From NCBI GenBank assembly GCA_035236585.1, contig CP141128.1, positions 23,279,618 through 23,343,617 on the forward strand: a stretch of 64,000 bases of DNA. Direction: 5' to 3'. The stretch is from Warburgia ugandensis. Taxonomy: Eukaryota; Streptophyta; Magnoliopsida; Canellales; Canellaceae. Position numbers and translations under genes: made by a program. Positions 12,021 through 26,281 of this stretch are shown piece after piece. A model generated the notes under the pieces. That model did no database searches, was not told the origin of the DNA, and saw only the letters and a program-made list of their open reading frames with translations. The number at the start of each line of letters is the position of its first letter. Within the stretch, counting starts at the first letter, position 1.

Positions 12021-14318
12021 ATTCATTCATCTTAGTTGTCCATGAATCTCTATATTTCATTAGTTTACATTTATGGTGATTTATGCTCCTTTTATCTTAA
12101 CAACCATTTAACAATTGAATAAAATTTGACAATAAGTAAATTATCAACTTGAAAGCATAAATCAAATATAAGTTTAACAACTATATACTAACATTCTTCC
12201 TATGAATGTAACTTAAGCTAGTGAAATAAAACTAACATGATCCTAAGTTATGAAACACATCTTCTATCATAATGAAATCATGTTTAAATCCTAATTTACA
12301 CTAACATGATCCTAATATAATCAAATCTACTAACAAATTACTCATTTAGGGCATATCATACTAAAATTTAAAGATTACACTATCATGCTTTCTAACTTAG
12401 AACATAAATCAAATTTACACTTTTATATCCAATAAAAGAAAATTAAAGTAATTATATTAAGATTATTATAAACCTTTAAATATGATCCAACCATTAGATC
12501 TTAGGTGTTTTCCTTTACATCAAGGGTTTTAATTACCTTTAAGGGTTTTAATCCATTAAGATCCAAAAATCATATCCACTTGATTTTGTCACATTTCATC
12601 CATGATCTAACTGGATTCTATCATAGTATCATCCATTTAATCCATCCCAAGGATCTGATCATACTTGATCTCATTGATCAAGTGGGTCCCTTTGTATTTG
12701 TAGGATTTTTTTACCATAAAGGGTAGATCCCCTAATTTATCCCAGATATGTCCAAATTAACCATATATATTACTTTATTACAGTATTATATCATCATTAA
12801 AATAAAATTTCAAGATCTGATCACCTCAGATCTTGAAGATCTTAGAAATTGGACACTTATTTCCAAAATACAGAATAATTTAGGAATAATTTTTAGATAT
12901 ATTATGAATTCATTAGCAGCGAGACATTACAAGCTTTCCATAGCTTCTTTCCGATATCAATTTGGAGTTCATATGACTCCCCAATCTTAAATTGAAGTTT
13001 ACAGCCGTTCCTAGGGTCCAGATTTGATCTGGGCCCAACAGAATTAATCTCTCTCAATTGAGGATCCAAACCTTGTTAGATTTTCTTGAAAATTGTACCC
13101 TAGGGGTTTTGGACCCTTCTGGATTGATTGGAAAGCTTAGAATTTCCATCTAAGCTCTCTATCACCATGAATTGAAGGCTCTGGTATTTACTTTATTTTT
13201 ACAATTTTTCATTCAAATTAAATTACACTAAATCATAATAAATATGTATATGAAGTAGTTCCACCTACCTGATTGGAGAAAAATTATATATTTGATGCCC
13301 AATTTGAGAGAATTACCGGTTGATGATACTATAGCCGGATTGTCCCCCTTTTTGTGATTTTCTGTTGTTGGAACCGTTGGATCTTGAAATTGATTTGGGG
13401 TTTTTGTATATAATGTAGTATAGGATGTTATGGACGGTGAAATTGATGAGATTCTACCTGGAACGGAGTGTCTAATTGAATTTAGGTCTCTTATCCAATT
13501 AGAAAGAGGAGAGAGAAATAAGGAAAAGAGAGTTTGGGGAGGGATGAAAGGAAATTTGGGGCTGAAATTCCAGGGAAGATTTGGAAATTTCGTGGTTAAG
13601 GTTGTGAAAACTTTTGGGACATATTTATATCCAAATTTTAATTTTTTATCATTTCTTTTGATAAGATATTTTATTACTTTAGAATGTTTAATTACTAATG
13701 CATTCTCCATTCCCATCCCATTCTCCACTATAATCTCCACTACCAGCAATAATGCAATGAGTAATTATTATTGCTTCTAGAATATTGGCCCACTCTGTGG
13801 GCCCCACTTTTATGTAAAAAGACCTTTTTGCCCTTCTAACTCAAAAATTGGAGAATAATAGTTAATATTTGTCCGAAATCGGAATCGAGCGTACTTAGTG
13901 GCATTGGAATCGTATTTCTAAGTACTTCATGAATATTGAGGTCTTATTTCTTAGATATGGGATATGGGTAAAATTACCATTTTACCCCCAAATGGAAAAA
14001 TTAAGGAATTTTTATTTTAACTCAGAATTGAACGTACTTAATGTTATTTCGATTGGTTTTCCAAGTAAATCCATAATTTCTATGTTTTAATTCATAATAT
14101 AATCTCTATAAAAAGGGAATTTTCAATAACCTAATATTCTAGCCCATAACTTCTAAAAATTCAGACTTTATTAATTTTCCTTAATAATTTACAAAAATTC
14201 GGTCATTACATAAGGAAGGTGTGGATTTGATATCGGCACCCCTCTCCCCTTGAAGTAAATAAAAGAAAAACAAAACATACCTTATAGTATGTTGCCCAAA
14301 CCTAATGGAAAGTAAAAC

Positions 14319-14320
<2 letters not shown>

Positions 14321-14361
<41 letters not shown>
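14321..14361 (+). repeat. (GA)15 microsatellite followed by G11
   Basis: GA dinucleotides run 14,321-14,350 and are followed by an uninterrupted run of 11 G (14,351-14,361). It lies within LTR2 of E1. Confidence 0.95.
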
Positions 14362-14364
<3 letters not shown>

Positions 14365-16360
14365 GAGAAGAAGAAGGCTAGCTCGTCGGAGAAGTCCATT
14401 AGAGAAGGAGATATAGTGGCTAGGGTGCCAGATTTTATAGGTTGTCCTCGAGAACAACGATGGCTTGGATATGATATATGAGCTAGTCATTCCACTTAGC
14501 GCAAGGAGATGAAGAAAAACCCCAATGTTATTAGGGAATCTAAGATGATCTTGACTATCAATCAAAGAGCTAAATATCACACGACGTGATCAGAGGAGTT
14601 CACTGCAAAACAATGACCAATCCAGCTCATCTAGGACAGCAAAAAGCATGGAAACATGCCCAAGAGGTAAGATATGTGAAACCTAGTTCTTGATTTGAAG
14701 TTTTGAGCTACATCAGTGTGGTTTCATGCTAAATATAGGATTTAATGATAATTCAACCATTGATTTCTTAATCAATGATTAGAAATAGGTAAATGCTTAC
14801 CTGATATAACTCGGATTTGACAGAGATTGTTAGGCTAGGCTTGAAACGGATCAAACAATCTCAGTCATTTGATCAGTTATTGGTATAAACAGTATCTGGT
14901 AATACTTGATCAAGGATCAAATTCTACTAGTAAGTTCCTTGACCCAAAATATATTTAGAACATAACAAATTTGCTTATCTAGAGATGAACCAATTCAGAT
15001 GATCATGGTCATCTGATATGTTACAATTAAAATAGTAACCATGTGATGTTTGATCGATGGTCAGAGTCCACAGATGAATTCATAATCCCTAAATTAACTA
15101 AGATATAACATAAATTGAAGATTTTGGAAAGAAATTGATTAGGAAATCTTTGCCATCAGGTTGGATAATAAAGGAATGGCAACTTAGTGACATTTGATTA
15201 GTGACTAAACTCCAACATCATGTTCCTTACCATTCAATTAGTAATGATAATTAAAATTTTTATTATGATCTGAGTACTGATCATCAAAAAAGATTAAAGA
15301 ACTGACAATTTTGTTCAAGAATAAGTAGAAAAACTAAAAATTTGGATAACCTGTACTGTCATTAGTAATTTTCATGTTAATCTAATTTAAAGATACTATG
15401 ATTCCCTGAAAATTAAGTATGTTAAGGTCAAATTTTGGAAAATCTAAAAGACTAAATGAGGATCATTGATCTATAACTAAACATATTGATCGATCAATGA
15501 TCAGAACCCCTAAGTACTTTTTATGTTAAATAAATTGAAATTTGATTGTAGGATGGTTTGGGAATTTGAAGTAAGATTTCCATCTAATGGTTAGAACATG
15601 AAAATATGAATATGGATCGTTGCTCGATAGTCAATGACATAGGTTTATAGTTCAGAACATGATGGACGTTGGATAGATGAATCAGAGTTGAGAGGAAAGA
15701 TCAATAGTGTAAACAACTAAGATCAATGTGGTTTTAATAATTTATGAATGATGTATTGTTAAAAACAAAAGGTTCCACAATTAACACATGATCAAAATTG
15801 TTAGGTCATAAGTAAATTAGACTTCATTATAACTATTAATATATGAATTGATGTTGACATAGAATTTGAAAGATTGACTTGGTTAGGTGATGGATAAGTG
15901 AGTTGAAGTAGGGACATTACTAAACCGTGAAGCATGAGAGAAGAGGTAGGTAGTTTTAACATGAATGTGCTTTTATGAAACATGAAAACTATTCATGACT
16001 ATTCTATCACATTTGAAAATAGTTAAAATTGAGATTTTTTATTTGTACAATGAGTATACCTGTATTTCATGCAACTTATCTATTTGGAATGTCATGATGA
16101 TTTATTATTAAATTGAAACATCTACATGAAAATGTATTTAAAATTACACGGAGTTTGTGATTTATGAAATGATGAGGAGTAAGGAATCCTCAGACTCAAC
16201 CCTTGTGAAGGTTGCTTTTATATGGCTATATCGTATCATGAGATTTGATTTGCATAATTTTACTAGTGCATGGATTTCTATGGTTTTATCAGTTATATCA
16301 GTATATGATGATGCCTAGTATTATTTTGTTTTGAAGGGCATATGGCTGCTAAATGGATGC

Positions 16361-16788
16361 TGTGCTGGGAAGGTTGAGGACTGATCATCCCTCTACTAAA
16401 ATTTCATATATTTGGTACCTAGCCGATTGAATCAGGTGGAGAGACATCATGGTAGGGTCATGGCCTACACATCATGTTCCTCATGCACATGGCATGATCG
16501 TTACCCTTTCTGGTATCAGTGAGTAGTTTGGACTTGACGTGATCTCGTCCACTGCACAGATGGTCCATTATTTCTGTGCTGGGAAGGTTGAGGACTGATC
16601 ATCCCTCTACCAAAATTTCATATATTTGGTACCTGGCTGACTGAATCAAGTGGAGAGACATCATGGTAGGGTCATGGCCTACACATCATGTTCCCCATGC
16701 ACATGGCATGATCGTTACCCTTTCTGGTATCAGTGAGTAGTTTGGACTTGACGTGATCTTGTCCACTGCACAGATGGTCCATTATTTT
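16361..16788 (+). repeat. 214-bp tandem direct duplication in LTR2
   Basis: Two units, 16,361-16,574 and 16,575-16,788, both open TGTGCTGGGAAGG and end near GGTCCATTATTT. They differ at only a handful of positions. LTR1 has no such doubling in the visible part, so the duplication arose after insertion of E1. Confidence 0.9.
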
Positions 16789-17733
16789 TGTGATTTGAGA
16801 CTCGTATGTATGTAGCACGATAGTGTGAGAGGTGAGCTACACCTTGAGACTTTTCATTTATTGATTTTCAATGATGATTCATTATCCATTTGGATGAGTA
16901 TATTTATGAGATGATGTATGGCATGAGTTGTGGTGACTTTTCATATCTTGTAAAATAGATTGTAAAGGTTATTATTGTTTTTGAAATAACATTCAAGGAC
17001 ATTTAAACTGATAAACTAAAATGGTTAGGCATGGATTTGATTTGTAAAGCATATTTGATATTTCAGAGTTTTATTATACTGCTCTTTATGCATCACATTT
17101 TATAGAATTGCATAACATGTGATTTAAAATTTCTTTTAGATTAAAACTATATAAACTTTATATTTCAATGATGAAACTACCTACACAAATGCAGGCTTGT
17201 TGAGACATTATAAATTGTTTACATTTCTTAGGTTTGTAGAAATAAGATAGAGAAGCAGAAGATTATGCTGGAGACCGCAAGAGAAGGACATAAAAGGCAT
17301 ATCAAATAGGATTACAATATAGTTGATAATTTTGTGAACTGGTGTAATACTTTGATTTATTATGACTTTGGTTTTCTGGACATGTAGATATGTAAATTGA
17401 AAATTTATGGTTGTGTGGGTGTGATTGGATTGATCTTGGTCCTAAACTACTCTTTCATTTCAATTAAAACTTATTTTTATGCACTTTTAAATATTCATGT
17501 GAATGGATGAAGATAGTTTATTATTTATTTTATTTAAACTATTTTTATTAGGGACATCGCAATGCATGTGTAAAATGTGTAAGCCTAAAAAATAGAAAAT
17601 ACTTTACTGGATTTTAATTAGAAATGTAGTGCCAATTTATCTGAAAATCCTTACTTCTTTGAAAAGAAAAATGACACTTAGGATTTTTAAAAGTATTCTT
17701 ATGAAAAATGTTTTTGCTGTTTGTTTTCTAAAT

Positions 17734-17835
17734 AGTTTTCTAAACTTTAGGGTCCACATTTGGAAAAAGATTTTGTGAAATAGTGTTCTTAAAACTCCGA
17801 CTGTCACATTGTAAGATGGTTTTTAGAAGCCATCT
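17734..17835 (+). repeat. 102-bp direct repeat, left copy (long TSD of E2)
   Basis: This covers the last 75 bases of E1 LTR2 plus 27 bases of CACTA-type flank and ends ...GAAGCCATCT immediately before the E2 LTR start TGTTAAG. The right copy is 25,686-25,787. Both are 102 bases long, with about 11 mismatches by eye. Confidence 0.85.
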
Positions 17836-20254
<2,419 letters not shown>

Positions 20255-21460
20255 GAGTTTTTATAAAATTTAATTACAAATTCAAAAAATTAGAAAAATC
20301 CAAAAAATAAAAAAATTAGGAATTGCATACTTTTAGCATTTTAGGAATTTTTAGGTGCATTTTTTAATTTTCTTTAGTGCATAACCACCTTATTTCCTGA
20401 ATTTGGTGCTTATTTCTAATTTTATTTTTTAGGCAATCAGGAAAGAGGAGGAAATTGGCAAGTGGATCTTCATCAAAATAGAAATTTTCCTACTTTCCTA
20501 GATTAGGATTTTCATTTTCTTTTGAGTGAATCTTGTAATGGGGCCCCTTTGTAATTTGCAATTTCCATTTCGATTTTTAAAGGGTTGTATAATACAGGCA
20601 AGTGTGGGATAAGGTGGCTCACACTTGATCTTCATCAGAAATCCCACTGTAAATATCCCTCACTCCTTTTATTTCTTATATTAGGGTTTGCATTTAGGAT
20701 AATCTTACATTAGTTGGTAGTATAATTGCATATAGGAAGCATCTTTAATAATTGCTGCATTTTTAGGGTTTTGCATTAGTTTACTATTATAATTGCATTC
20801 TTAAGGCATGTTTACTGCTTTAAGGTGATAGATATGCTGATCGAACTATCATGGAGTGTTGAAATTAATTAGTAAGGGCACCTGACCCCACAAGATCAAG
20901 GGTGGATTTATCACTACTCTTGGCCCACCTAGGAGAATCACCTCAAGCGCAGAACCCTACCTTTCAAATTAATCTAAAATCAATTAAAAGAGACCTATAG
21001 GGACATCACATGCTCGTAGGACCCTCTTACAAAGATGTGATCTATTGTCACTTTAATTGCTTTTGAGTACTATGGTTATAGTGGGTGTCTTAAAATCGAA
21101 GTGAGTTTCCCACGCCTTCTGTTGACATTTCTGAGGTCTAAACGCCTCCTTACATGAGGATTGTATTAACCACTTTGTGCAGAACCTAACTGGTAAACAA
21201 TAGTCAAATCTAACATAGAGGAGGAGTGCTAGATTAGGCTAATCTAAAAGCATTATCCCCACACAAAGTGAAGAATGTCAAAATATTGCTGCTTATTAGC
21301 CTCAAGGATTATATTGTGCCCTTTGTTTGTGCATCATTTTAAGAAGTTAGGTTGCATCATGTAGGTTGGTTTTTCCTTAAAAATAAAAATAAAAAAAACT
21401 CAACATTGTATAGAATGATTTGTTTTATTGTATGCAAAGTTGAGAACAAAAGCTGATCAT
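20255..21460 (+). other. E2 5' untranslated interior
   Basis: AT-rich leader between LTR and first coding traces. The stretch 20,820-21,210 is the best-conserved non-coding block: it is present in E5 at ~51,500-51,800 and inverted at 11,690-12,020. No open frame of note; no clear primer site next to the LTR. Confidence 0.55.
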
Positions 21461-21469
21461 GAAGGGTAT

Positions 21470-21900
21470 ATATTTCATAGATGCATGGATGGATAGGTTA
21501 GATATTATGGAAAGTCAATTACTTAGGATAATAGCTTCTAGGTAAGCTGTGCCACAACCTCACCACCATAATGAATATACCTATTCTAATCATCCTTATT
21601 CCACTCCTTCTTGGCCTCCATTAAGCTCCATATACAGTGAATACTATTAAGAGCCAGTGGATGCACCTAATGCATTCACACACTGTAACAATTATTATTC
21701 TGAGACAAATTACCAAGACTATAATGGATGGGCTAGGCATCATGAACAATCATGGCCTCAGGATTACCAATATCAGGAAGAACCACAATGGTCTAACCCT
21801 AATCAGCACTACCATGATTATTCAAAATATCAAGGTCAACCATCATGTGTTCAACCTACTCAGTCCTCTTTCAGTACCCTAATGCCACAGCAATACTAAC
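21470..21900 (+). pseudogene. Gag-like remnant of E2
   Basis: A plus-strand frame broken by stops begins with an RLDIMESQLL-like coiled segment near 21,495. It continues with a tract very rich in Tyr, Asn, Gln and His (21,657-21,899) containing YNGWARHHEQSW. This resembles the low-complexity YNPGW-NHPNFSW region downstream of the zinc knuckle in plant gypsy and TR-GAG-type gag proteins; E5 has the clearer HPNFSW version. No intact zinc knuckle is visible here. It is called gag-like by composition and position only. Confidence 0.5.
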
Positions 21901-21998
21901 CCTACGAGTTGTTTTTTTTGACACATGAAGAACCACCATTAGAAGAGCAACAATTTTTTGAGAGAATAGAATAAAGCATAGCTACTAATCAAAAGAAA

Positions 21999-22553
21999 AT
22001 GAGACAAGAGATGGAGAAATGGGTAGAGGAAATGAAACCAATATGGGAAACTATTGACACAAATATTGCTGAAATTATAAAAAGGACTCAGAAAATCAAG
22101 CAAATTGAGGATAATGAAGAGACATTTATTACTAATAATAGGATGAAAATTTCTTATGATCCTTCTGAGCCACAAAGTCCACAACCATCCTTAGAAACCT
22201 CCAACTTATATCTACTTGAGCCATGTCCTACTCCTTATTACAGTTATGAGGAAGGGATGTCCATTGAGGAAGAAAATGAAGCCTTAGAAACATCCAACCC
22301 AAAACCTCCCACTTACTCTTATGACTTTGATGAAGACACATCCGTTGAAGAGATGAATGAGTTGTTGGATACGGTGCCTTTGATGGATACTTCTCAATGG
22401 CAAGCCAGAGTAGACCCCCCTATAGAGCCCGAAATTCATATTGAACCTTGCAATATAGAAGATGTACTTGATTGGGACTTACCTACTTTATTTGAACAAT
22501 CACAAGATAGTCAAGTAGGCCCATTTGACACCTTACTTGTGCCCATAAAATAG
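21999..22553 (+). CDS. Acidic LARD protein, 184 aa open frame
   Basis: This is the longest non-repetitive open frame of E2. The N-terminal ~45 residues are charged and helix-prone (MRQEMEKWVEEMKPIW...). The rest is acidic and proline-rich, with many Glu, Asp, Ser and Pro. Residues ~105-140 contain the motif YDFDED-S--E-NELLDT followed by MDTSQWQA. E5 keeps a related version (DFDID-S-DEVNDLLDT, MDTTQWKA) in its 112-residue frame at 52,973-53,311. No catalytic motif is visible. By position it is the C-terminal part of, or the frame after, the gag-like region. The true start is uncertain because the upstream frame is broken. Function unknown. Confidence 0.55.
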   Translation: MRQEMEKWVEEMKPIWETIDTNIAEIIKRTQKIKQIEDNEETFITNNRMKISYDPSEPQSPQPSLETSNLYLLEPCPTPYYSYEEGMSIEEENEALETSNPKPPTYSYDFDEDTSVEEMNELLDTVPLMDTSQWQARVDPPIEPEIHIEPCNIEDVLDWDLPTLFEQSQDSQVGPFDTLLVPIK

Positions 22554-24784
22554 GAAGAAAAAGAGTCAGTTGATGTACATCCACCAACTCTAGGGTACAC
22601 ATTAGAAAATAACCAGAGTTTAAGCCAAACCTTGTCCCCATCTTTAACAATACAAGAAGAACCTTTTAGGGAAGGGTAGAGTCAGCTTATTACCCTAGTT
22701 GAGGACAAGGTTAGGGAAATAGAGGAAACAGATAAACTAAATACAATGGTCATTTTTATCCCTCAATTTAGTCAAGAAAAGGGCTATTCCTCTCAAAATG
22801 GTCCAATAAAATACACGGTAGTACACAAAGTCATTGTAATACCATCATCTCAATTTTTGAGGTGGAGGAATTATATTTACTACCATGAAATTTTGAAGAT
22901 GGGGGATCACCAATATGATTCCCCACACTTAAAAATCATGGTGATCTCGTTATTTTAAGGTTACCACCACCAAAAATTTTAGGGTGGAGGCAATATATAG
23001 ATTACCGCGAGATTCTAAAGTGACATGAGAAATCTCGCCATTTCATCTTAGGGTTAGGAATAGGACAAATAAGCTAACCCAGTTAGCTCTAGGTTTAGAA
23101 AAATAGGTTAGGTCATGTCAGGCTATAGATGTAAAACTCAGCACTTACTAGGAGGCAACCCAAATGTTTTTCAAATCTCCATCTTCTACATCCTTCCATT
23201 ATCATATAGATCCTATGTTTTCCAACGTTGAGGAGAATGTTTAATTGAGGTTGGGGGGTGTAGATGCATATAGGAATTTTGAATTTTATTCTTTGGAAAA
23301 AAAAAAGTTTTTAAGGAAGAGTTCCCTTACTATGATGAGAACTGGATGTTCATAATTTAGTACTTCTACTATTTTCACCTCTTAATGGGAATGCATATGA
23401 TTAGTTTTGCATATCATTCATATAAAGTTAATTCTCAGAAATCATTTACACACAGCACATAATTAAGACTAATAGAGAGGTATGACTTAGAGACCTTGAG
23501 GAAAATCAGTGGAGACCTATAACCCAATGAGTTTAGAGACTATCTTCTTTGAGAGAGTTATAAGTAATTTCACAATTTCTTTAGTGTACATAACTTAGTG
23601 TGATCCTGTTATCCTTGTTTTGGATAACTATCAAGAATAAATAGGAGTAATAGCTTTAATTCCAAAAAATTTATTGAATCTGATAGGCTTTAGGAAACCT
23701 AGGAAATGATATAGGCTATCCTTGCTCAGCTCAGAGATATAAAGCCTACCTAGTATATCATACAACCCCTTTAAGCCTATTATTAAACCTTTTCTTTCCT
23801 AATCACACTTATCTTAACCCAAAACAAGCTAGTAAAATAAATAACCACTACCCATCTTCAAAATGATTAGAATTAGTAGAAAAAGTTAAAAAACAAGACA
23901 AAAAGTCAAATAAGTGAGAAAAATGAGTAGTCTTTCTTCCAAAGAAGTCAAGGAAAAAGAAAAGTGATATATATATATATATTGAAAAAAAAGAGACAAA
24001 AATATGAACAAAATATTCACTTCAAGTACAACCCAAAAGAAAAGTTGTCCTAACAAATATTCATTGAAGTGCACTACTCAATTTAGAACCTTTGAAATCA
24101 TTATACCCTTCTTTTTTGAATTTGTCATAAGCCTATGTTTCATCCTAGTTAAAGACCTATTGATCATAGGTGGAAAATAGCCTTAAAGAGGAGATAATAA
24201 GGAGTTAAGGTAAAAGACCCCTAATATTCTTTATAAGAACATCCACTCTTAGGGATCACTTTCCTTTGTCTCATGAGCATTTAAAAGATTTATGTGAACT
24301 ATTAGCTTGTTGGATTCGGTCACATAATGAGAGAAATATGTTTAAACCCCTTATTTGAGAATTCATTTTTGAGTGTATACCTATGAGGATTTGAGGTCAA
24401 GACATATTTCCAATGAAATTTAAGCATATCCAATTAGAAGTCAAGATTTATGTGGCAGTACACACATGCACTCTGAGAAATGACTCAAATAAAATGTCTT
24501 TAACATGTGTATGATGTGTAAAATTGTCAAATCCTCTGCATTAAGTTATGAAAAACTAGTAGATTACTAATGAATGAGGATTCTTTGAGATAAAATAGGG
24601 GACTCGACCTTATTGAATTTTGTGGGTATATTTACTACAAACCCTCATGAGGCCTAACTCATTAACTAGGGGTAACCTAGGGGTTCAAGTCTTGTTGTAG
24701 GTGCTAAGTGTAATCGTGAGTACCTACGAAAGTGGCACCTTGTACCAATTTTTGTAAAATGGTTTTCTACATATTTTTCTCTAA
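22554..24784 (+). other. E2 3' interior, decayed
   Basis: The frame continues in pieces. Two near-repeats, at about 22,850-22,910 and 22,964-23,022, each encode a segment like LRWRNYIYYHEILK; a third relative lies in E5 near 53,600-53,675. Further on, blocks around 23,440-23,760 and 24,630-24,720 (GGTAACCTAGGGGTT) match E5 at ~54,170-54,450 and 55,420-55,490. No enzyme domain is readable. The polypurine tract and the start of the right LTR appear deleted just before 24,785. Confidence 0.55.
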
Positions 24785-25685
24785 CACACCTGGGTTCTCT
24801 TCGACCTAGTCTGGTCTAGCCCAGCAACATAGACATCCTCCATCTTCCATTGTTCTACCTAGTCTAGCACCAGACACCTGCCCAAATTTGTGTCATCCTA
24901 GTCATCCTCTCCAACAAGCCTCCACCAGCTTGTTTTTTTCTTTTACAAGAAGTTTAAGGAAAATTCCACTTTTGCCCATAAGAGGATATTTTAAAATACA
25001 TTTTCTGTCTTGTTACTGTTACTATTCGCGTTCTATGTTATTTGCATTTTGTGTTATTTCGTGGTTAATCCAGGAACTATCTTATCTATTCCTGTTTAAC
25101 CAAATCAAAGGTTTTGGTTTAACCAAGGGAAAGCTCTTATTTCTTATTTGTTTTAATTTAGAATTTTAATTAACTTTTAGTATTTTTAGATATTTTCTAG
25201 TTTGATTACTATTCCTAATCTTCAATTTGAGTTCTAAAATCAGATCTAAGCCATTAATTCCTAACTTTCTTAATTAGACTAGATCTTTGAAAATTTGAAG
25301 AATCTGACAAATTCATCTGTTAGATCATTAATCAAGGACATATTGAAGACACTGATGAAGTTTGATCAAAGTTTGTGATACCAAAACTAAAGAATTGGAT
25401 AGTACTTTAGCTAGGGAAGTAGATTTTTCTTATTTTTAGTTTTAGTCAAGGTTCTGTTTTTTTTTTTTCCCCTTTTCTTTTTGGAATTAGACCTCTGTAA
25501 TTTCATTGATTAAACATATCTGAAGTCTGATTCTCTTTCTGTTAATTTTTATCATTTAATTTTATTTTTAAAATAATTTTATTTTATAAAAAACTCCAAA
25601 TTCTTAAAGCTCGTCCATTTGGGATTGACCTGTACTTGCATTAGCTATACCACAATAGCCTGTGCACTTGCGAAAAATATTAACA
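24785..25685 (+). repeat. Right LTR of E2, 5'-truncated
   Basis: Homology to the left LTR begins at CCTGGGTTCTCTTCGACC, equivalent to ~19,220, so the first ~1.4 kb of the LTR including its microsatellite is missing. It then follows the left LTR to ACCACAATAGCC and finishes with the full end GTGCACTTGCG...ATTAACA. Confidence 0.8.
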
Positions 25686-25787
25686 AGTTCTGTAAACTTT
25701 TGGTCCCACATTTGAAAAAAGATTTTGTGAAATAGTGTTATTAAAACTCGAATTGTCACATTATAAGATGGTTTTTAGAAGCCATCT
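25686..25787 (+). repeat. 102-bp direct repeat, right copy (long TSD of E2)
   Basis: It starts AGTTCTGTAAAC immediately after the E2 LTR end and finishes GAAGCCATCT, after which CACTA-type sequence continues (TATATTATTC). It is the same length as the left copy at 17,734-17,835. Confidence 0.85.
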
Positions 25788-25961
25788 TATATTATTCAAA
25801 TGAAATTAAGTGGAGAGATTGAGTGGGAAAGATTTATGAATAATATAAGATGGTTTTTAATTAATTGTTCTATATTCAATTACTACCTATAAAGCCCCCC
25901 TTCCCCCCCAAACCACCTCTTGAAAAAAAGAAAACCCCTCCCTCACTAGATCAGAGCTTAA

Positions 25962-25964
<3 letters not shown>

Positions 25965-26016
<52 letters not shown>
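25965..26016 (+). repeat. (GA)26 microsatellite
   Basis: Uninterrupted GA dinucleotide tract in the CACTA region. It is paired with a TC tract of similar length 150 bases downstream. Confidence 0.95.
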
Positions 26017-26019
<3 letters not shown>

Positions 26020-26165
26020 TGCGAACCCTAGCTCTGCTACTCAATGCAAGGAGAGAGAGGAGAGAAGAAGAAGAAAAAGTAGGAGCAGAAGAGGATGGAG
26101 GGAGAAAGAAAGAGAATGCACATACGCCCCAACCTTGCACATCACTGTTTTTCTCTCTTTACTTA

Positions 26166-26167
<2 letters not shown>

Positions 26168-26215
<48 letters not shown>
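26168..26215 (+). repeat. (CT)24 microsatellite
   Basis: Uninterrupted CT dinucleotide tract, complementary to the GA tract at 25,965-26,016. The pair could form a long hairpin in a transcript. Confidence 0.95.
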
Positions 26216-26217
<2 letters not shown>

Positions 26218-26281
26218 ATTTTCTTATGTACATGCTTCTATTTTTATAGAGTACTTTTTTCATAATTTTTTACTTCTTTAA

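Larger units (their letters stand above)
9841..14210 (-). mobile_element. Composite solo LTR, chromovirus-type, TSD TAAGG
   Basis: The left border TGTGGTGACTC and right border GGTCATTACA match the termini of the other chromovirus LTRs. TAAGG at 9,836-9,840 and 14,211-14,215 is a perfect 5-base target duplication. The left third parallels the other LTRs, including a stretch (10,680-10,930) resembling their GTGGTGGCC...GAGGCC block. It is unusually long because a reversed LARD interior fragment is lodged within it (around 11,690-12,020). A TATAAATA on the minus strand near 13,622-13,630 is a candidate core promoter. Open frames at 13,228-13,749 and 13,430-13,780 overlap on opposite strands and match nothing I know. 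Confidence 0.85.
9572..17808 (+). repeat. LTR2 of E1, split by a 4.4-kb insertion
   Basis: The LTR starts TGTAATAACCC directly after the polypurine tract and ends ...GACTGTCACA at 17,808, where its last kilobase matches LTR1 (2,220-3,385). It is interrupted at 9,840 by the solo LTR 9,841-14,210 and resumes at 14,216. Without the insert it is about 3.9 kb. It also contains a (GA)n/G-run at 14,321 and a 214-bp tandem duplication at 16,361 that LTR1 lacks. Beyond 17,808 the sequence is CACTA-type subterminal DNA, so E1 seems to have landed in the CACTA element. Confidence 0.75.

Noticed and set aside
13228-13780. 173-residue minus and 116-residue plus overlapping frames
   Set aside because: Opposite-strand overlap inside a solo LTR, no recognised domain, no conservation in sister LTRs.
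17809-17835. Left end of the CACTA element at this position
   Set aside because: It has the subterminal AAGATGG motif but no CACTA terminus; the true left end must lie outside the window or be lost.
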